This document shows positions 23,853-35,117 of a DNA stretch of 64,000 nucleotides, one piece after another (position 1 is the first letter of the stretch; each line of letters opens with the position of its first letter). The stretch is taken from contig JAHLWZ010000116.1 in assembly GCA_020536535.1 (NCBI GenBank), positions 1,252 through 65,251 on the forward strand, read 5' to 3'. The notes under the pieces are model-generated. The model made no database searches. It was not told where the DNA came from and was given only the letters and a program-made list of their open reading frames with translations. The DNA is from Pelomyxa schiedti (taxonomy: Eukaryota > Evosea > Pelobiontida > Pelomyxidae). Position numbers and translations under genes: made by a program.

Positions 23853-24649
23853 ATGGCACAGCGTGCGAACATTCGGCAGTTGGAAGATACCAATTACATG
23901 AAACCAGGGGACACATGGTTCCTGATTTCGACGCCATGGTTCAATCAATGGAAGTGTTACGTGATGTATGACAACCCAACGTCATTCCCTGATGTATGTG
24001 TGATGTTACCTTTTGGCAAGTACTTGAACCGAAATTCAGGAGGAGGAGGAGCTGGGCACATGTAGACCAGGGCCTATTTCAAACAGTTACCTCCTTGAGG
24101 AAGATGGAAACCTGAAACCGTTTGCAACTGAAACATATGATTATGACCTGGTCAGCGAGGTTATGTGGAAAACATTGCAGTCATGGTATTCAGGTGGGCC
24201 TGAAATCCCTCGTCCTGTGATTGAAACGGCGGGTATGTATGGCCAGATTTTCCACGTCGAGGTGAGGCCACTGGAACTGTTCATTGTGAAATCCTCTGAC
24301 ACAACACAATACATTCACTGCTTTTTCAGCAGAATTGACACTGCTGGGCATCTCAAGGTAATCCAAACCTACAACCCTGGACTAAGAAACATTCCATCCC
24401 AAACACACAGAGAACAATGTGTGCTGCCATGGGACTGGACTCTGACAATGTGCGTGTTTGGGACCACCTCCAACAACAGTGGCTGAAAGTTCTCACGGAT
24501 CATCAGACTCTCGCATCTGGACATATTGTCAACAACCAGTTGGTACAATTTCTGAAAAAACTTACTTTGGTCTGATAATTGAGCATTAGGTCATGCTGGA
24601 GGAAAGAAATCCTGATGGTTCTTGGCCAAGGGATTCTTTTTCCTCATGA
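23853..24649 (+). CDS. DUSP-UBL module protein, copy B
   Basis: DUSP domain followed by a ubiquitin-like domain, as in USP4/11/15, with no USP catalytic domain. It reads MKPGDTWFLISTPWFNQWK, RPGPISNSYLLEEDG, WYSGGPEIPRPVI, GMYGQIFHVEVRPLELF, then the UBL with VRVWDH and VMLEERNPDGSWPRD. It stops at 24647-24649. The first intron is 23997-24042 (gtatgt...attcag). Two more introns lie before the AGAACAATG exon and before the VMLEE exon. The first in-frame ATG is 23853, but the frame stays open upstream to about 23708, so an earlier exon is possible. DUSP domains bind partner proteins; the target is unknown. Confidence 0.72.
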
Positions 24650-24835
24650 CGTCTCGCGATCTCAAAGGGGGCAGTTATCATCAACAATCCCTATCATCAC
24701 GATGGGATTGACTGTAATTAACACAAAATCCCTCTGCATCGTGAGATGTAGATCAATCGCTCAGAAATTTCTTCCCAAGTTGGGGACAAACAAGACCCGA
24801 CCGGGCTAACAATTTGTTGACAACTGCCCGGCAAA

Positions 24836-25761
24836 ATGAAGGGTGCTGATGACAACGAAATCACAGTGGGTACTTCTGCACCGCCAAACGCATCAGAGGC
24901 TGACATTATCAGACACCTCATTTCGACGACCCCGATGAGGGAGGGATGCACGTGGTACCTCATTTCGACGAGGTGGTTAAATTGCTGGAGACGGTCTGTA
25001 TGGTGGCATGGCTTCCCAATTGTGCGTGTGTTTCATGCACCCTGTCCCCTTCCCCCTCTTTGGACTGACCTGGACAACACAGTCCCCCATTGTCAATCCA
25101 GGACCAATTCAGAATGGCTGTCTCCTTGAGGAAGATGGAGACCTCAAGCAGTTTCTGGGTGACATGGCGGATTATGAGGCAGTCAGCGAAGTTGTGTGGC
25201 ACACACTTCATTCATGGTATTCTGGTGGGCCTGAAATCCCTCGCCCTGTGATTTGCATGCCTGGTCTGTATGGCCAGATTTTCCGCACAGTGGAGGTGAG
25301 GCCACTGAAACTGCTTGTTTTAAAATCCTCTGACCCGGCACAATGCATTCGCTGTTGTTTCAGCAAAGTGACCACTGTTGGGCATCTCAAGGTGTGTGCG
25401 TGTGTTCCTTTTTCCTGTCACTTGTTCACTCATTCCCACACAGAGGACAATGTGTGCAGCAATGGGACTGGACCCTGACAATGTTAGAGTTTGGGACTAC
25501 TACAAAGAGAACTGGCTGAAGATTCTCAGTGATGACAGCCAAACCCTCAACTCTGCTCAGCTTGTAAGCAACCAAGAAGTAGGTCCCCATCCAATTCACA
25601 CAACCCTGAATGTGAACTCACACTTGGTGCAGGTCATGCTGGATGAAAAAAACCCTGATGGATCCTGGAACCCCAGAGGGGCTCCCAGATCTGCGAGGTG
25701 GTTACAATTCCAAAACTATGACTTCTTGCACATTAGTCAGCCAACCAAGACCTCATCATAA
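24836..25761 (+). CDS. DUSP-UBL module protein, copy C
   Basis: The cleanest copy of the four. It starts MKGADDNEITVGTSAPPN, then REGCTWYLISTRWLNCW, NPGPIQNGCLLEEDG, WYSGGPEIPRPVI, GLYGQIFRTVEVRPLKLLVL, SDPAQCIRCCFSK. The UBL has MGLDPDNVRVWDYY and VMLDEKNPDGSW. Introns are at about 25022-25081, 25393-25442 and 25579-25632. Compared with human USP15, the domain order is the same (DUSP then UBL) but the protein ends after a short tail (RWLQFQNYDF) at 25761, so there is no protease domain. It may act as an adaptor that recognises DUSP partners. Confidence 0.78.
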
Positions 25762-25913
25762 GGTTTTTCTCTGAAAGTTGAAAAATATTGCTTTGAGGTG
25801 ATGGCCTCAGCGGTAGGAGGCACCCAAGTTGGTTCTTATCTTGTGACTGTACCGGTTTTTAATCGCTACACCCCGAAACCAGACAACAACTTCGTCGCTC
25901 CCGGGTCATCGTC

Positions 25914-26777
25914 ATGATGGAAGATCTAATTTCCATGCCAATCGAACTGGCTCGAACAGTGTTGCAACTGCAACAATTCAAACTTCACAATCACCTGTCA
26001 CCGAGCGCAAAGTTTTCAAAAAACTGGTGAAATCAAGCCCAATGCAGGAAGGAGCCACTTGGTGCCTGATTTCGTTTAATTGGTTCAATCACTGGAAACT
26101 CTATGTCAAGTATGATGGTGGGTTTACATATGTACTTACTAACGGGTGAAGAACCAACCACCGGATTAAACTGGGATTGGGCCTCCACAAAGCCTGGGCC
26201 GATACACAACAGTGAGCTGCTGGAACAGGATGGCACTCTCAAACCTGGGCTTGTTGAAACAGTGGACTATGCCCTGGTCAGTGATGTTGTGTGGCAGGCA
26301 CTGCAGTCACGGTATTCTGGTGGGCCTGAAATCCCCCGCCCTGTCATTTCACTTGGTGGTTACTTCAGCAGCTGTCTGTCAGTGGAAGTCTGCCCACTTA
26401 CATTGAAAATTGTGAAGTCCTCTGACCCAGCATCCCCCATTCGCTGTTGCTTCAGCAGGATCGCCACTGTTGGGAACCTCAAGGTGTCTCTCCCATCCTT
26501 CACTCACTTTTTACTCTATCTCCCAACACACAGAGAACAATGTGTGAAGCACTGGGACTGGATCCTGACAATGTACGCATTTGGGACTACCATGAGAAAG
26601 TATGGCTGAGGCTTCTCCGTGATTGCAATCATACTCTCTGTTTTGATCAGATTATCGACAACCAATGGGTAGACCCAAAACTATAAGCTTATCTGATCTT
26701 CAATCTTCCATCAGATAATGCTGGAGGAAAAAAATGACAATGGCTCTTGGCCACATGACCACTGGCTAAGCTCATGA
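25914..26777 (+). CDS. DUSP-UBL module protein, copy D (start unresolved)
   Basis: Fourth DUSP-UBL module: QEGATWCLISFNWFNHWK, PGPIHNSELLEQDG, WYSGGPEIPRPVIS, then UBL exons LGLDPDNVRIWDYH and IMLEEKNDNGSWPHD. TGA is at 26775-26777. Two ATGs at 25914/25917 are not in the module's frame. The in-frame sequence upstream (VTERKVFKKLVKSS) is open but lacks a Met, so a short first exon is probably missed or the 5' end is damaged. It ends 31 nt before the end of the convergent hydrolase gene. Confidence 0.65.
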
Positions 26778-26808
26778 ACATATTTATTATTGGGAATAAC
26801 CAACAACC

Positions 26809-29800
26809 TCAAACTTTGCAAAGCGGGGATAGACAGACACCTTGGCAGTATTGTGTGATGGTACCATTGCTCAGGAATTCCCACGCCTGATCCTGCCCAT
26901 TCTCTAGCCTGTGTGAGTGGTTCGGTGTTAAGGATTGATTGCAAAAAATAAGTATTAGGTATTATGTGAAGCTACAAAAGAAATACCTGCATGGACAGGG
27001 GTGAGGATTGGGGCTGGAACGTGGGGGTGGGTTGCTTGTATCCGGAAGTGGTTCCACACTATCAAACATCCACTCCACCATCCATGAAGTTGTGGTGGAA
27101 TTCTGGGGTTCTGGTGGAACCCGCGATTCCAGGGGCCACACGGGCCTAGCTTCTGGTGCAATCAGGGTGGTGTTCTGTAGGCTGCGGGCAAGTATGTGCG
27201 TTGCGTAGTTGGATACTACCAAGTCATCAATTGCGGACTGTATCAGAATCGGCTTGCGGTCCCTGTTGAGGGACTCAACCCACCCAGAAAAATCTGCAGG
27301 GTCCCACAATGCCTTAGTGAGTGAGAATAAAGAAGTTGTAATGGTGATATATACCTGGTAGAGGGACAGTAGCAACCTTATTTCCCGTTGAGTGTATACA
27401 GTAATTCTCAACATCATGTTGATGTAGTGGAATGCAAAGTTCCGCGGTAGGATTACCGAAAATGGAGTCCCGCCAACACCCATTACAGCCTTATTCAGCA
27501 TGTCAGACATTCCAAGATACCCTCCACCCACAATGGAGCCCTCTGACAGGCCTTGCTTGTGCGGTTATGAAGGAATATAGTTTGAAACCTCTTACCATAG
27601 AACCCGTACCGCGTCGAATCAATCAGACTTATCCCGGAAGCCTGTGAAGAATTAATGCTGTTTGGCATTAATGATATTACACACTTGCATTTCAGGATCG
27701 TTGACAAGCTGAGCGGTTTAGCAATACTTTCTTTGAGAAACTTCATACCTGCAGTGTCATGAGCTTCAGCATCAAGTGTGCATTTATGAAGGATTGCATT
27801 GTGCACTCCGGTATTGAAACAAAATTCAACAAATTCCGCAATAAAATGTCGGAAAGAACAAGGGTATCCAAGCGGGAAATTCCATACCAGTCTACAGCAA
27901 AGGTAATGCATGAGTTACTGGTGAAAAATAAGTGGAAAATTGATTTGCTTGGACCTACTTGTAAGAGAAATCCCGCATCCAATCTGCTTGAATTTCAGAT
28001 CTATCTTCTTAGATCCGGTCAGAATTTAGAAATGCCAAAAGACTGGGAGTGCATACCAAAAAAACTGTGACCAAATTGGAGTATAAAAGAAGGTTTGGGA
28101 TTTAACCAGACCGAACAAGGAATTTCAATAAGAAAATTCACTCTAAGTGTTTCGGTGTCAATAAGTACTTGTTTCGCACCTGGTCTGGAGAGCAGCAACC
28201 CACCTCTTTTCAGTGAGACAAACTTGGGGCCATTGAAATGACCTGAGGAACTGAATGAAAGGAGGAGCATCAAAAGGACTGTTTACCCCAGAGTGATTTG
28301 GCCACGCCTTTGACATCAGGAGTGCACTCATGAGTTTTTATTTCATCAAATGAATAGCTGAGGCTACCAGCCCAATGGGAATTCGCTTCTTGAAGCATGA
28401 GTTTAACTCTGCCGAGACTGTAGTCTTCACTGACCTGAGTAGTTAGGGTCTAATGATTACTAATTATGTGATACTGTGATAAAGTCCCACATCAATAAAA
28501 CGTCATCTAGCAACCAACCCTTGTCCTGCAAGTAAGGCCAAACATTTTTAGAAAGGTAATCCCAGTCATCTCCAGTCTGTTCTTGTAACAAAGAATCAAA
28601 ATATGGTGTCCGGAGGATATAACCTCCATTGTTGTTTAGAAGCCATCTTATTCCAACAACATATCTGAGTGAAATGAGAGTACTCACTGGAGTTGGAATC
28701 TACCTTGTTGCGTGATTCAAAACTTGGGCAGGTTGGATTAACAACAGGGGTGTGTCATTATCCATTGCATCCAGTTCCACCCAATGAGGTATAAGTTCAT
28801 TTGTAGCTGTATTAATCACTACAGTCTTGGCATAGGGAGATGTGTATGTACTGAGATTTGAGAGTCCAATTACCCCATCCAAGGAAACTTCTTCAAAGTA
28901 GCACAGTATTGGTGCAGATACACTGAAGCCATCCAATTCGTTCAGTTGGTCGGTGTTGCCCACATGGGTTCCCCATCTATCCCGCACACTTGCATGACTA
29001 CTTATGTTAACACGCCATCCAGTGGGGGTAGTATTGTCACTTTTGAGGTAAAATGTGCTCGGGAAGGGAAGCATGCACATGGAGGGGTCATAGGGATTGC
29101 AACCCGAGTAGCATAACTCGGAAGAAGGGTCACAATAGTTGTAGTCAGACATTACGAGAGACAGAGGGACAATGACAAAGATGAGACCGGTAATGAAAAG
29201 CAGGGCAACAACCCCATCCAAGATGTATTTCAATATATTCCAGCACGATTTCTCAGAACGGTGTGCCGCACAGAGTTGCTGGCATTCGTTTCTCTCCCTG
29301 ACTGTATCACAAGTTCCAAGAATGAAGAAAATTTTGATAGCCTAATGAAAGTTAGTACATCTGTGACAGACTAAAACGTGACACACCTGAACACAAACAG
29401 CAACCCCGTTCACAATGAGGGAAATGACACACAATGCAAAAAAGGAAAGCCAGTCATCGCAGCGATCTCCATTCGGCTCAGTTGTGGTAAAAACAAGAAT
29501 AGTCTTCACAACAGCCATCCAGAACGTTGAAACAGCTACTTCAAAGATGTAAAGCATGAAAGCAAATACTAAAAGCGAGCAAGGTGGAGGAACAAATTCA
29601 AACGGAAGCGCATGCGGCTTAAATGGAGGCAATTTGTAAGGCCCAGTGGAAGTAGTAGCCAGAGAAAAAATGGCGAAGTTACAGATCAAGGCAATGCACC
29701 CGTATGACATGCATAGCAAGAACAGGATATAGCGGTGCGCTATTGCCCAAATGACAGCCATCATTGAAACCGTTTGAACTATGCATATACAAGCTCCCAC

Positions 29801-30625
29801 ACCATGCGCAACAGCCCACGTGAGACCACAAATCATGGTCACCTTTCTTTGGCTTTTGGGGGGCTGCTGTGCCTCGTAAAGCTTTTCATTGTAGGGGCGA
29901 AATACATGCTGGCCGATCCTCTCGCGAGAAGAAGAAAACGGTGAAGACCACTGTGAATACTCAGAAGAGAGGGGGTTAGGACCAGGACCAGGGCTTAATG
30001 TACTGGCAACAGAAGAAGAAGAAGAACCTGGGGCCTTGTTCTGGAAAGGAGCAGAGGAAAGAAGTGGTGTGGACTCCTCAGGAGATGGAGCAGATAGGGA
30101 TTCTGATTCAGATTGAAAAGTTCTTTCAGGACTTGTATGCACCACTAGTTTTTTTTGCCTTCTCAGAAATGAAGGGGACATAAACGATGGCGCCGGGGGA
30201 GCCTGAGAGAACCGCCCAGAATCTGGCGTTGTCTCCATTGTGGGAGTTCCCCGTGGTGAATTGCCTGTGTCAGAATCCTCACTTGTATTTGTTTCTGTAT
30301 CACTATCACTGCTTCTCATCTGTAAGCTTCCTGAGATACGATTCTGAGGGCTAGAAACTTCTGGATCTGCAGCAGTACTGCCAGTACTATAACCGTATGT
30401 ATCGACAGTATTAGGAGTGCCAGTTGCAATTGTGGGACAGTTGTCAATCGCAATACTCTCAACAACGTGAGACTCGTTGTCGCAACCAATGTCATTGGTT
30501 GGTTGCAACGCAGTCCCACAATTATCGCACGCGTGTGTCTCCGGGGTCTTGTCCTCGGCGAAAGTATACGCATCGCAGATGCCAGTGGTACACCGAGGGG
30601 ATGATGGGATGTCGCCGTCGCCCAT
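26809..30625 (-). CDS. polytopic membrane protein with extracellular alpha/beta-hydrolase domain
   Basis: Minus-strand gene rebuilt over several exons. The first exon encodes an acidic Ser/Thr/Pro-rich cytoplasmic part, then four hydrophobic segments (for example YILFLLCMSYGCIALICNF and WLSFFALCVISLIVNGVAV). The next exon adds another helix (VVALLFITGLIFVIVPLSLV). A large domain with Asn-glycosylation sites follows. It has LMWDFITVS, FAVDWYGISRLD, LIDSTRYGFYG and, across an intron, the nucleophile elbow GLSEG (27538-27552), then VGGTPFSVILPR and IQSAIDDLVVS (likely acid). The final exon reads LENGQDQAWEFLSNGTI. This order resembles bacterial secreted hydrolases of unknown substrate. Start 30625 (MGDGDIPSS) was chosen; an in-frame ATG at 30724 is the alternative. 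Confidence 0.72.
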
Positions 30626-30744
30626 TCGCCTTTCACAACAACCACCGCGACCCACCCGTGTCCCCTCAGCCGTCAACAAGAGAGAACGACTACGCTTTTT
30701 TTTGTTGTTTTTTCCAAATCGCATCTGTTTTTACTGAGAGGGGA

Positions 30745-32839
30745 ATGGACGACGGGGTTGGTGTGTCCGGATCTGCGACAACTGCAACACGGTCGGCAGT
30801 GTTTGGTGGTGTGTTGGGGTTTATCGTCAGCGTGTATGTGGTTGAGACGTACATACAGTGGCGGCAGCACAGACTGTTCAAGGTCTCGGCCATGCCTCAG
30901 AGCATAAGGGCTGTTTTGGACAGAACCACGCCGGGTGCGATGGACGAGACAAAGTTCCTCAAGTCGCAGCAGTATTCCGCTGACAAGAGGTACACACACA
31001 AACTAGGTGCTTTTTGGTTTTTTTTCCCCCTATCTATTGTTTATTTCGATGTGTAATTGGGAGGACAACAGCGTCGTGGAATTCGTTTCTGACTTCCTTG
31101 TCACGGTATTCACTGTCGTGTTCCTGGTGCATAATTGGATGCCTTGGTTGTGGGAGCAATCCAGAAACATATTAAATCACCTGGGAGCCACTTCAGATCA
31201 CCAGGTATTCTCTCCTAGATTGCATGCTCTGTTTAATCTTTGTCCTCCGTTAAGATATGGCAATCTCTTGTATTTGCACTCCTAAAGTATTGCATTGATT
31301 ACTTCTTTGGTCTCCCTTTTTCACTTTACAGGTAAAAAAGCCCCTTCTTTTGTATTGGTAAAAAAATTGAATTTTTTTAGTACATTTATTGTTGAAGAAC
31401 GTCACGGTTTTAACCGAACAACTTTAAAGGTTTGCTTTCCTTCCTTCCTATTCATTGCACATTAAATTCCTCCAGTTATTCATTGTAGACCAACTTAAAT
31501 CCTTTGTTCTTCTTTTTGCAATTGGTGGACCGGTTCTTGCTGCAATTATCAAGTTAGTAGGTTTGTTGTTCATTTAGAATACTTAAAATTAATCTGAGAA
31601 CTCACTAGAATGGGGAGGTCCCAATTTCTGGATTTGTATCCTTTTTGATATTTTACCTTCTGACTGATAGGAGCGTTTCCCTTTATTTCCTTTTTAAAAT
31701 AGATCTTTGGGTGTTTTTATTTTCTTTCTCGTTGCTTGTGATGTTCTTCATATTTCCCAACCTGATTTTACCCTGGTTTTACAAGCTTCAACCACTTGAA
31801 GAATCACCACTCAAGACTGCTGTTCAGGAATTGTGTCGTAAGGTAACCATTTAGAGGCTTCACTAAAGTTATTATTAAATCTCTCCAGGTTAACTTCCCA
31901 CTGAGTCAATTATTGGTGATGGATGGCTCAAAACGGTCAGGCCACAGTAATGCGTATGCCTTTGCCAATTGGCACTTGTTACATTAACCAACCAAAGAAT
32001 GTTCCTGGGATTGTTTAAAAACAAGAAAATTGTTCTCTATGATACCTTGAAGGAAAAACTTTCTGTTGATGAAATTCTTGCTGTTTTGGGTTTGTAATAT
32101 CTTCTTCCCTCTCTGGGCTAATTTCTCTTTTCCAGGACATGAGATTGGTTTTTTTCTGCCACTCACTCTGTTTCTCTAATATTATTTATGCCAGGACATT
32201 ACATGCACAACCATCTTTACAAGAATTTGTTCCTCTCCCAAGTCTATATCTTGTCATTCTTGTTCTTGTTTAGCAAGTTCATCCACAACACAACACTGTA
32301 CTCTGCCTTTGGTTTTAACGAACAGCCTGTATGCCGGACTTTTTTTTTTTTTTTTGCACTGATATCGCTCACAGGTCTTCATTGGCCTCTCGCTTTTTAT
32401 GTTGGTATATGGACCCGTGGACCATTCCTTCAGTTTCATCATCAACTGGCTCTCCCGGAAATTTGAATACCAGGCCGACTCATACGCCACACACCTCGGC
32501 TTAGACTTGCGGCCCCCTCTTGTCAAACTGGAGGTTTAACCCCAAGCAAATTCCCACAACACGCAGCATCCGTCGCGCCGCTTTTCCATCTAACATGCCC
32601 CCAAAAAACAGGAACAAAACATGTCCACGCTCATCTGGGACCCGCTGTATGCGGCCTACCACCACTCACACCCCTCCCTGGTCGAGAGGCTCCTGGCCAT
32701 TGCCGCCCTCCACCCCGAGCCACCCATCACAACCCCCGGGCCCGCAACAACCACCATCACATCGGCCTGTGAGCCCACAGAACAAGCACAAACAACAGAA
32801 ACAGAAATACTCCTTGTCACCACCGACGACAACAACTAG
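30745..32839 (+). CDS. STE24: CAAX prenyl protease 1 (STE24/ZMPSTE24 family), copy 1
   Basis: Membrane zinc metalloprotease that trims prenylated CaaX proteins. It has many short exons. Recognisable parts are YSADKR near the N-terminus, FIVEERHGFNRTTLK, PLEESPLKTAVQELC, VMDGSKRSGHSNAY, KIVLYDTLKEKLSVDEILAVL, the zinc motif HEIGH assembled across two introns (about 32090-32200), ALYSAFGF-like TLYSAFGF, and FEYQADSYATHLG, which supplies the third ligand Glu. Several transmembrane segments lie between. The last exon adds WDPLYAAYHHSHPSLVERL and a Pro/Thr-rich tail, with TAG at 32837-32839. It starts 120 nt from the divergent hydrolase gene. Confidence 0.85.
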
Positions 32840-32987
32840 CCTCAAGGACCTCTCTTTGCACCCCCACAACAACAACAACAACAGCAAAGAGAGTGGCCAC
32901 TCCAAGCACCACTCGTTGTTTTTTTCCCCCTTTTCGTAGAAACACCCTTTGGCGTAAGTAAGAAAAATATAACACCAAGTTGCGGTG

Positions 32988-35013
32988 ATGAACGCTGGAG
33001 AGGGCGCGGGGTCGTCGGCAGCAAGCGACGTGGCTTTCGGGTGGATCGTCGCGGCCACTGTGGGCGGGTGCGCATTCGACGCGTACGTGAAGGCGCGCCA
33101 GCACCGCGCTTATGGGACGCTGAAGATGCCCGAGGGCGTCGGCCGGGTTTTCGAGAGGGTGCCCGGGTCCACGATGACTGAGGAAAAGTTCGCGACGTCG
33201 CAGCGGTACCTCGCCGAAAAGAGGTTTGGTTTGGCTGCGAATTTACTGAATTATGGTTTGGTGATGCTTGTATTATGGAGTATATGTTGTATGGGTTTTC
33301 TTTGTTTGCTTTTTCTGGTTGGACTCAACTCAGTGAAGTAAGTTGGGATTCGTTTCAGGATTTGTGAGTACTGCTGTAACAGTAATACTTTTGGTGAATG
33401 GATGGGTTCCGTGGCTTTGGGCTCAAGCAGGCAACATATTGACGACACTGAGAGGCCCCAATAATGAGGTATGCCTTGCGGGCTGCACTGCCCTGTTGAT
33501 TTCACATCTGAGAAGATATTACAATCCATTGTGTTTGCCTACATGAAGTTCTTGATTGATTTTTTTATTGGTCTCCCGCTTTCACTTTATGAGTATCCCC
33601 ACTTACCTAGTTATATAAGAAGGCAAGCTAATTCACTCATAGCACATTTGTCATTGAGGAGCACTATGGGTTCAATCGAACAGTCTTAAAGGTGACTATT
33701 TCTTTTAAGCAGTTACCATCCAAACGAACAATTGGCAGTTATTTATCTTGGATCAATTGAATTTACTTCTCGTTGTTCTCCTAGTTGGCTCACCTGTTGT
33801 TACTGTGATAATTCTGTTAGTTGGTCTGTATCCTTTCTTCATTGCTCTTTTTAATTTCCGAATAAAACAGAGAATGGAGGACCTTATTTCTGGTTTTGTA
33901 TCCATAAATTGCCAGTACTTTTGTAGTTTCCCTTTACAAAAACAGTTGTGTGGCTCTTTTTGGTGGCATTTTCATTGGTTGTTTTTATGTTTCTTTTACC
34001 GAATGTCATTTTACCTCTGTTCAACAAACTTGACCCACTTGAGGACTCCCCCCTCAAGACTGCCCTCAGCGATCTGTGCAATAAGGTAACAATCTTACTG
34101 CATATTTGTACTAAGTTTCTTCACAGCTCAACTTTCCGAGTACTCAATTGTTAGTCATGGATACTTCCAAGCGCTCCAAGCACAGTAATGCGTACTGTCA
34201 ATTTATTTTTCCCGAGTTAGTTCCCTAAACAAAATTCAGGATGTTTCTTGGTGTATTTAAATCCCGGAAGGTTATTCTCTATGACACATTGAAAGAGAAT
34301 TTCTCAGTTGACGAAATTCTCGGCATTGTTGGTTTGTTACATCAAGTCAGATATTTTTGTAACACCATTCAGGGCACGAAATTGGTTTGTTCACTGTGAA
34401 TAATGGGATGAATCAGTTGAAAAACTCCCTGCAGGTCACAATGTTTGCGGTCACACCGGAAAAGCTTTTGCCATCATCTCCGCATACACTCTCACTTTCC
34501 TGTTCTTGTTCAGCAAATGCTTGAACACCGATGCACTGTACACTGCCTTTGGGTTCACAGAACGAACACCTGTAGGCCTAATCTACTCCCGGTTTTTCTA
34601 CCATTTCCCTAATTTCCAACACAGATACTTGTTGGGTTGTACCTATTTGTGCTTGCATATTCCCCTATTCACCGCTGCTTTGTTATATTTGCCTTGTGGG
34701 TCTGCCGGAAATTCGAGACACAGGCCGATGCGTTTTCCACACAACTTGGGTTTGATCTCAGAACCTCCCTAGTTAAAATAGTGGTTCGTTATCTCCCTCC
34801 ACTCTGACTAGTAATACTAACAACAATCCTCAAAATCCTCTCACTCACACCCGTGTTTGTGTTTTTTAGGAAGAGAACTGCTTCCGCGTTTTATGGGATC
34901 CACTGTATCTTGCATGTCACTCAATGCACCCACCGGTTGTTGATCGCATTCTCACCCTTGAGAAAATGCAACTTCATAGACAACAGTCCAAATCCTCCAC
35001 TTCAGGGCACTGA
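32988..35013 (+). CDS. STE24: CAAX prenyl protease 1 (STE24/ZMPSTE24 family), copy 2
   Basis: Tandem duplicate of the preceding gene, same strand, 148 nt away. It starts MNAGEGAGSSAASDVAFGW. Conserved blocks are FVIEEHYGFNRTVLK, PLEDSPLKTALSDLC, VMDTSKRSKHSNAY, VILYDTLKENFSVDEILGIVG, HEIGH (HEIGHNVCGH) across introns near 34330-34440, and RKFETQADAFSTQLGFDL. The last exon (from 34870) gives WDPLYLACHSMHPPVVDRI and stops at 35011-35013. All zinc ligands appear present. Copy 1 has the longer Pro/Thr-rich tail; copy 2 ends in a short SSTSGH. Both likely reside in the ER or nuclear envelope, as known for the family. Confidence 0.85.
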
Positions 35014-35117
35014 TTATTCACTTTGGGAGAAGAACGATTCTAAACCAAAAAAACAACCTCTTTTTGTTTAGGAGACATAAATAATAATAAAACACTGGTG
35101 GTTGGGTGCGGCCCCAA

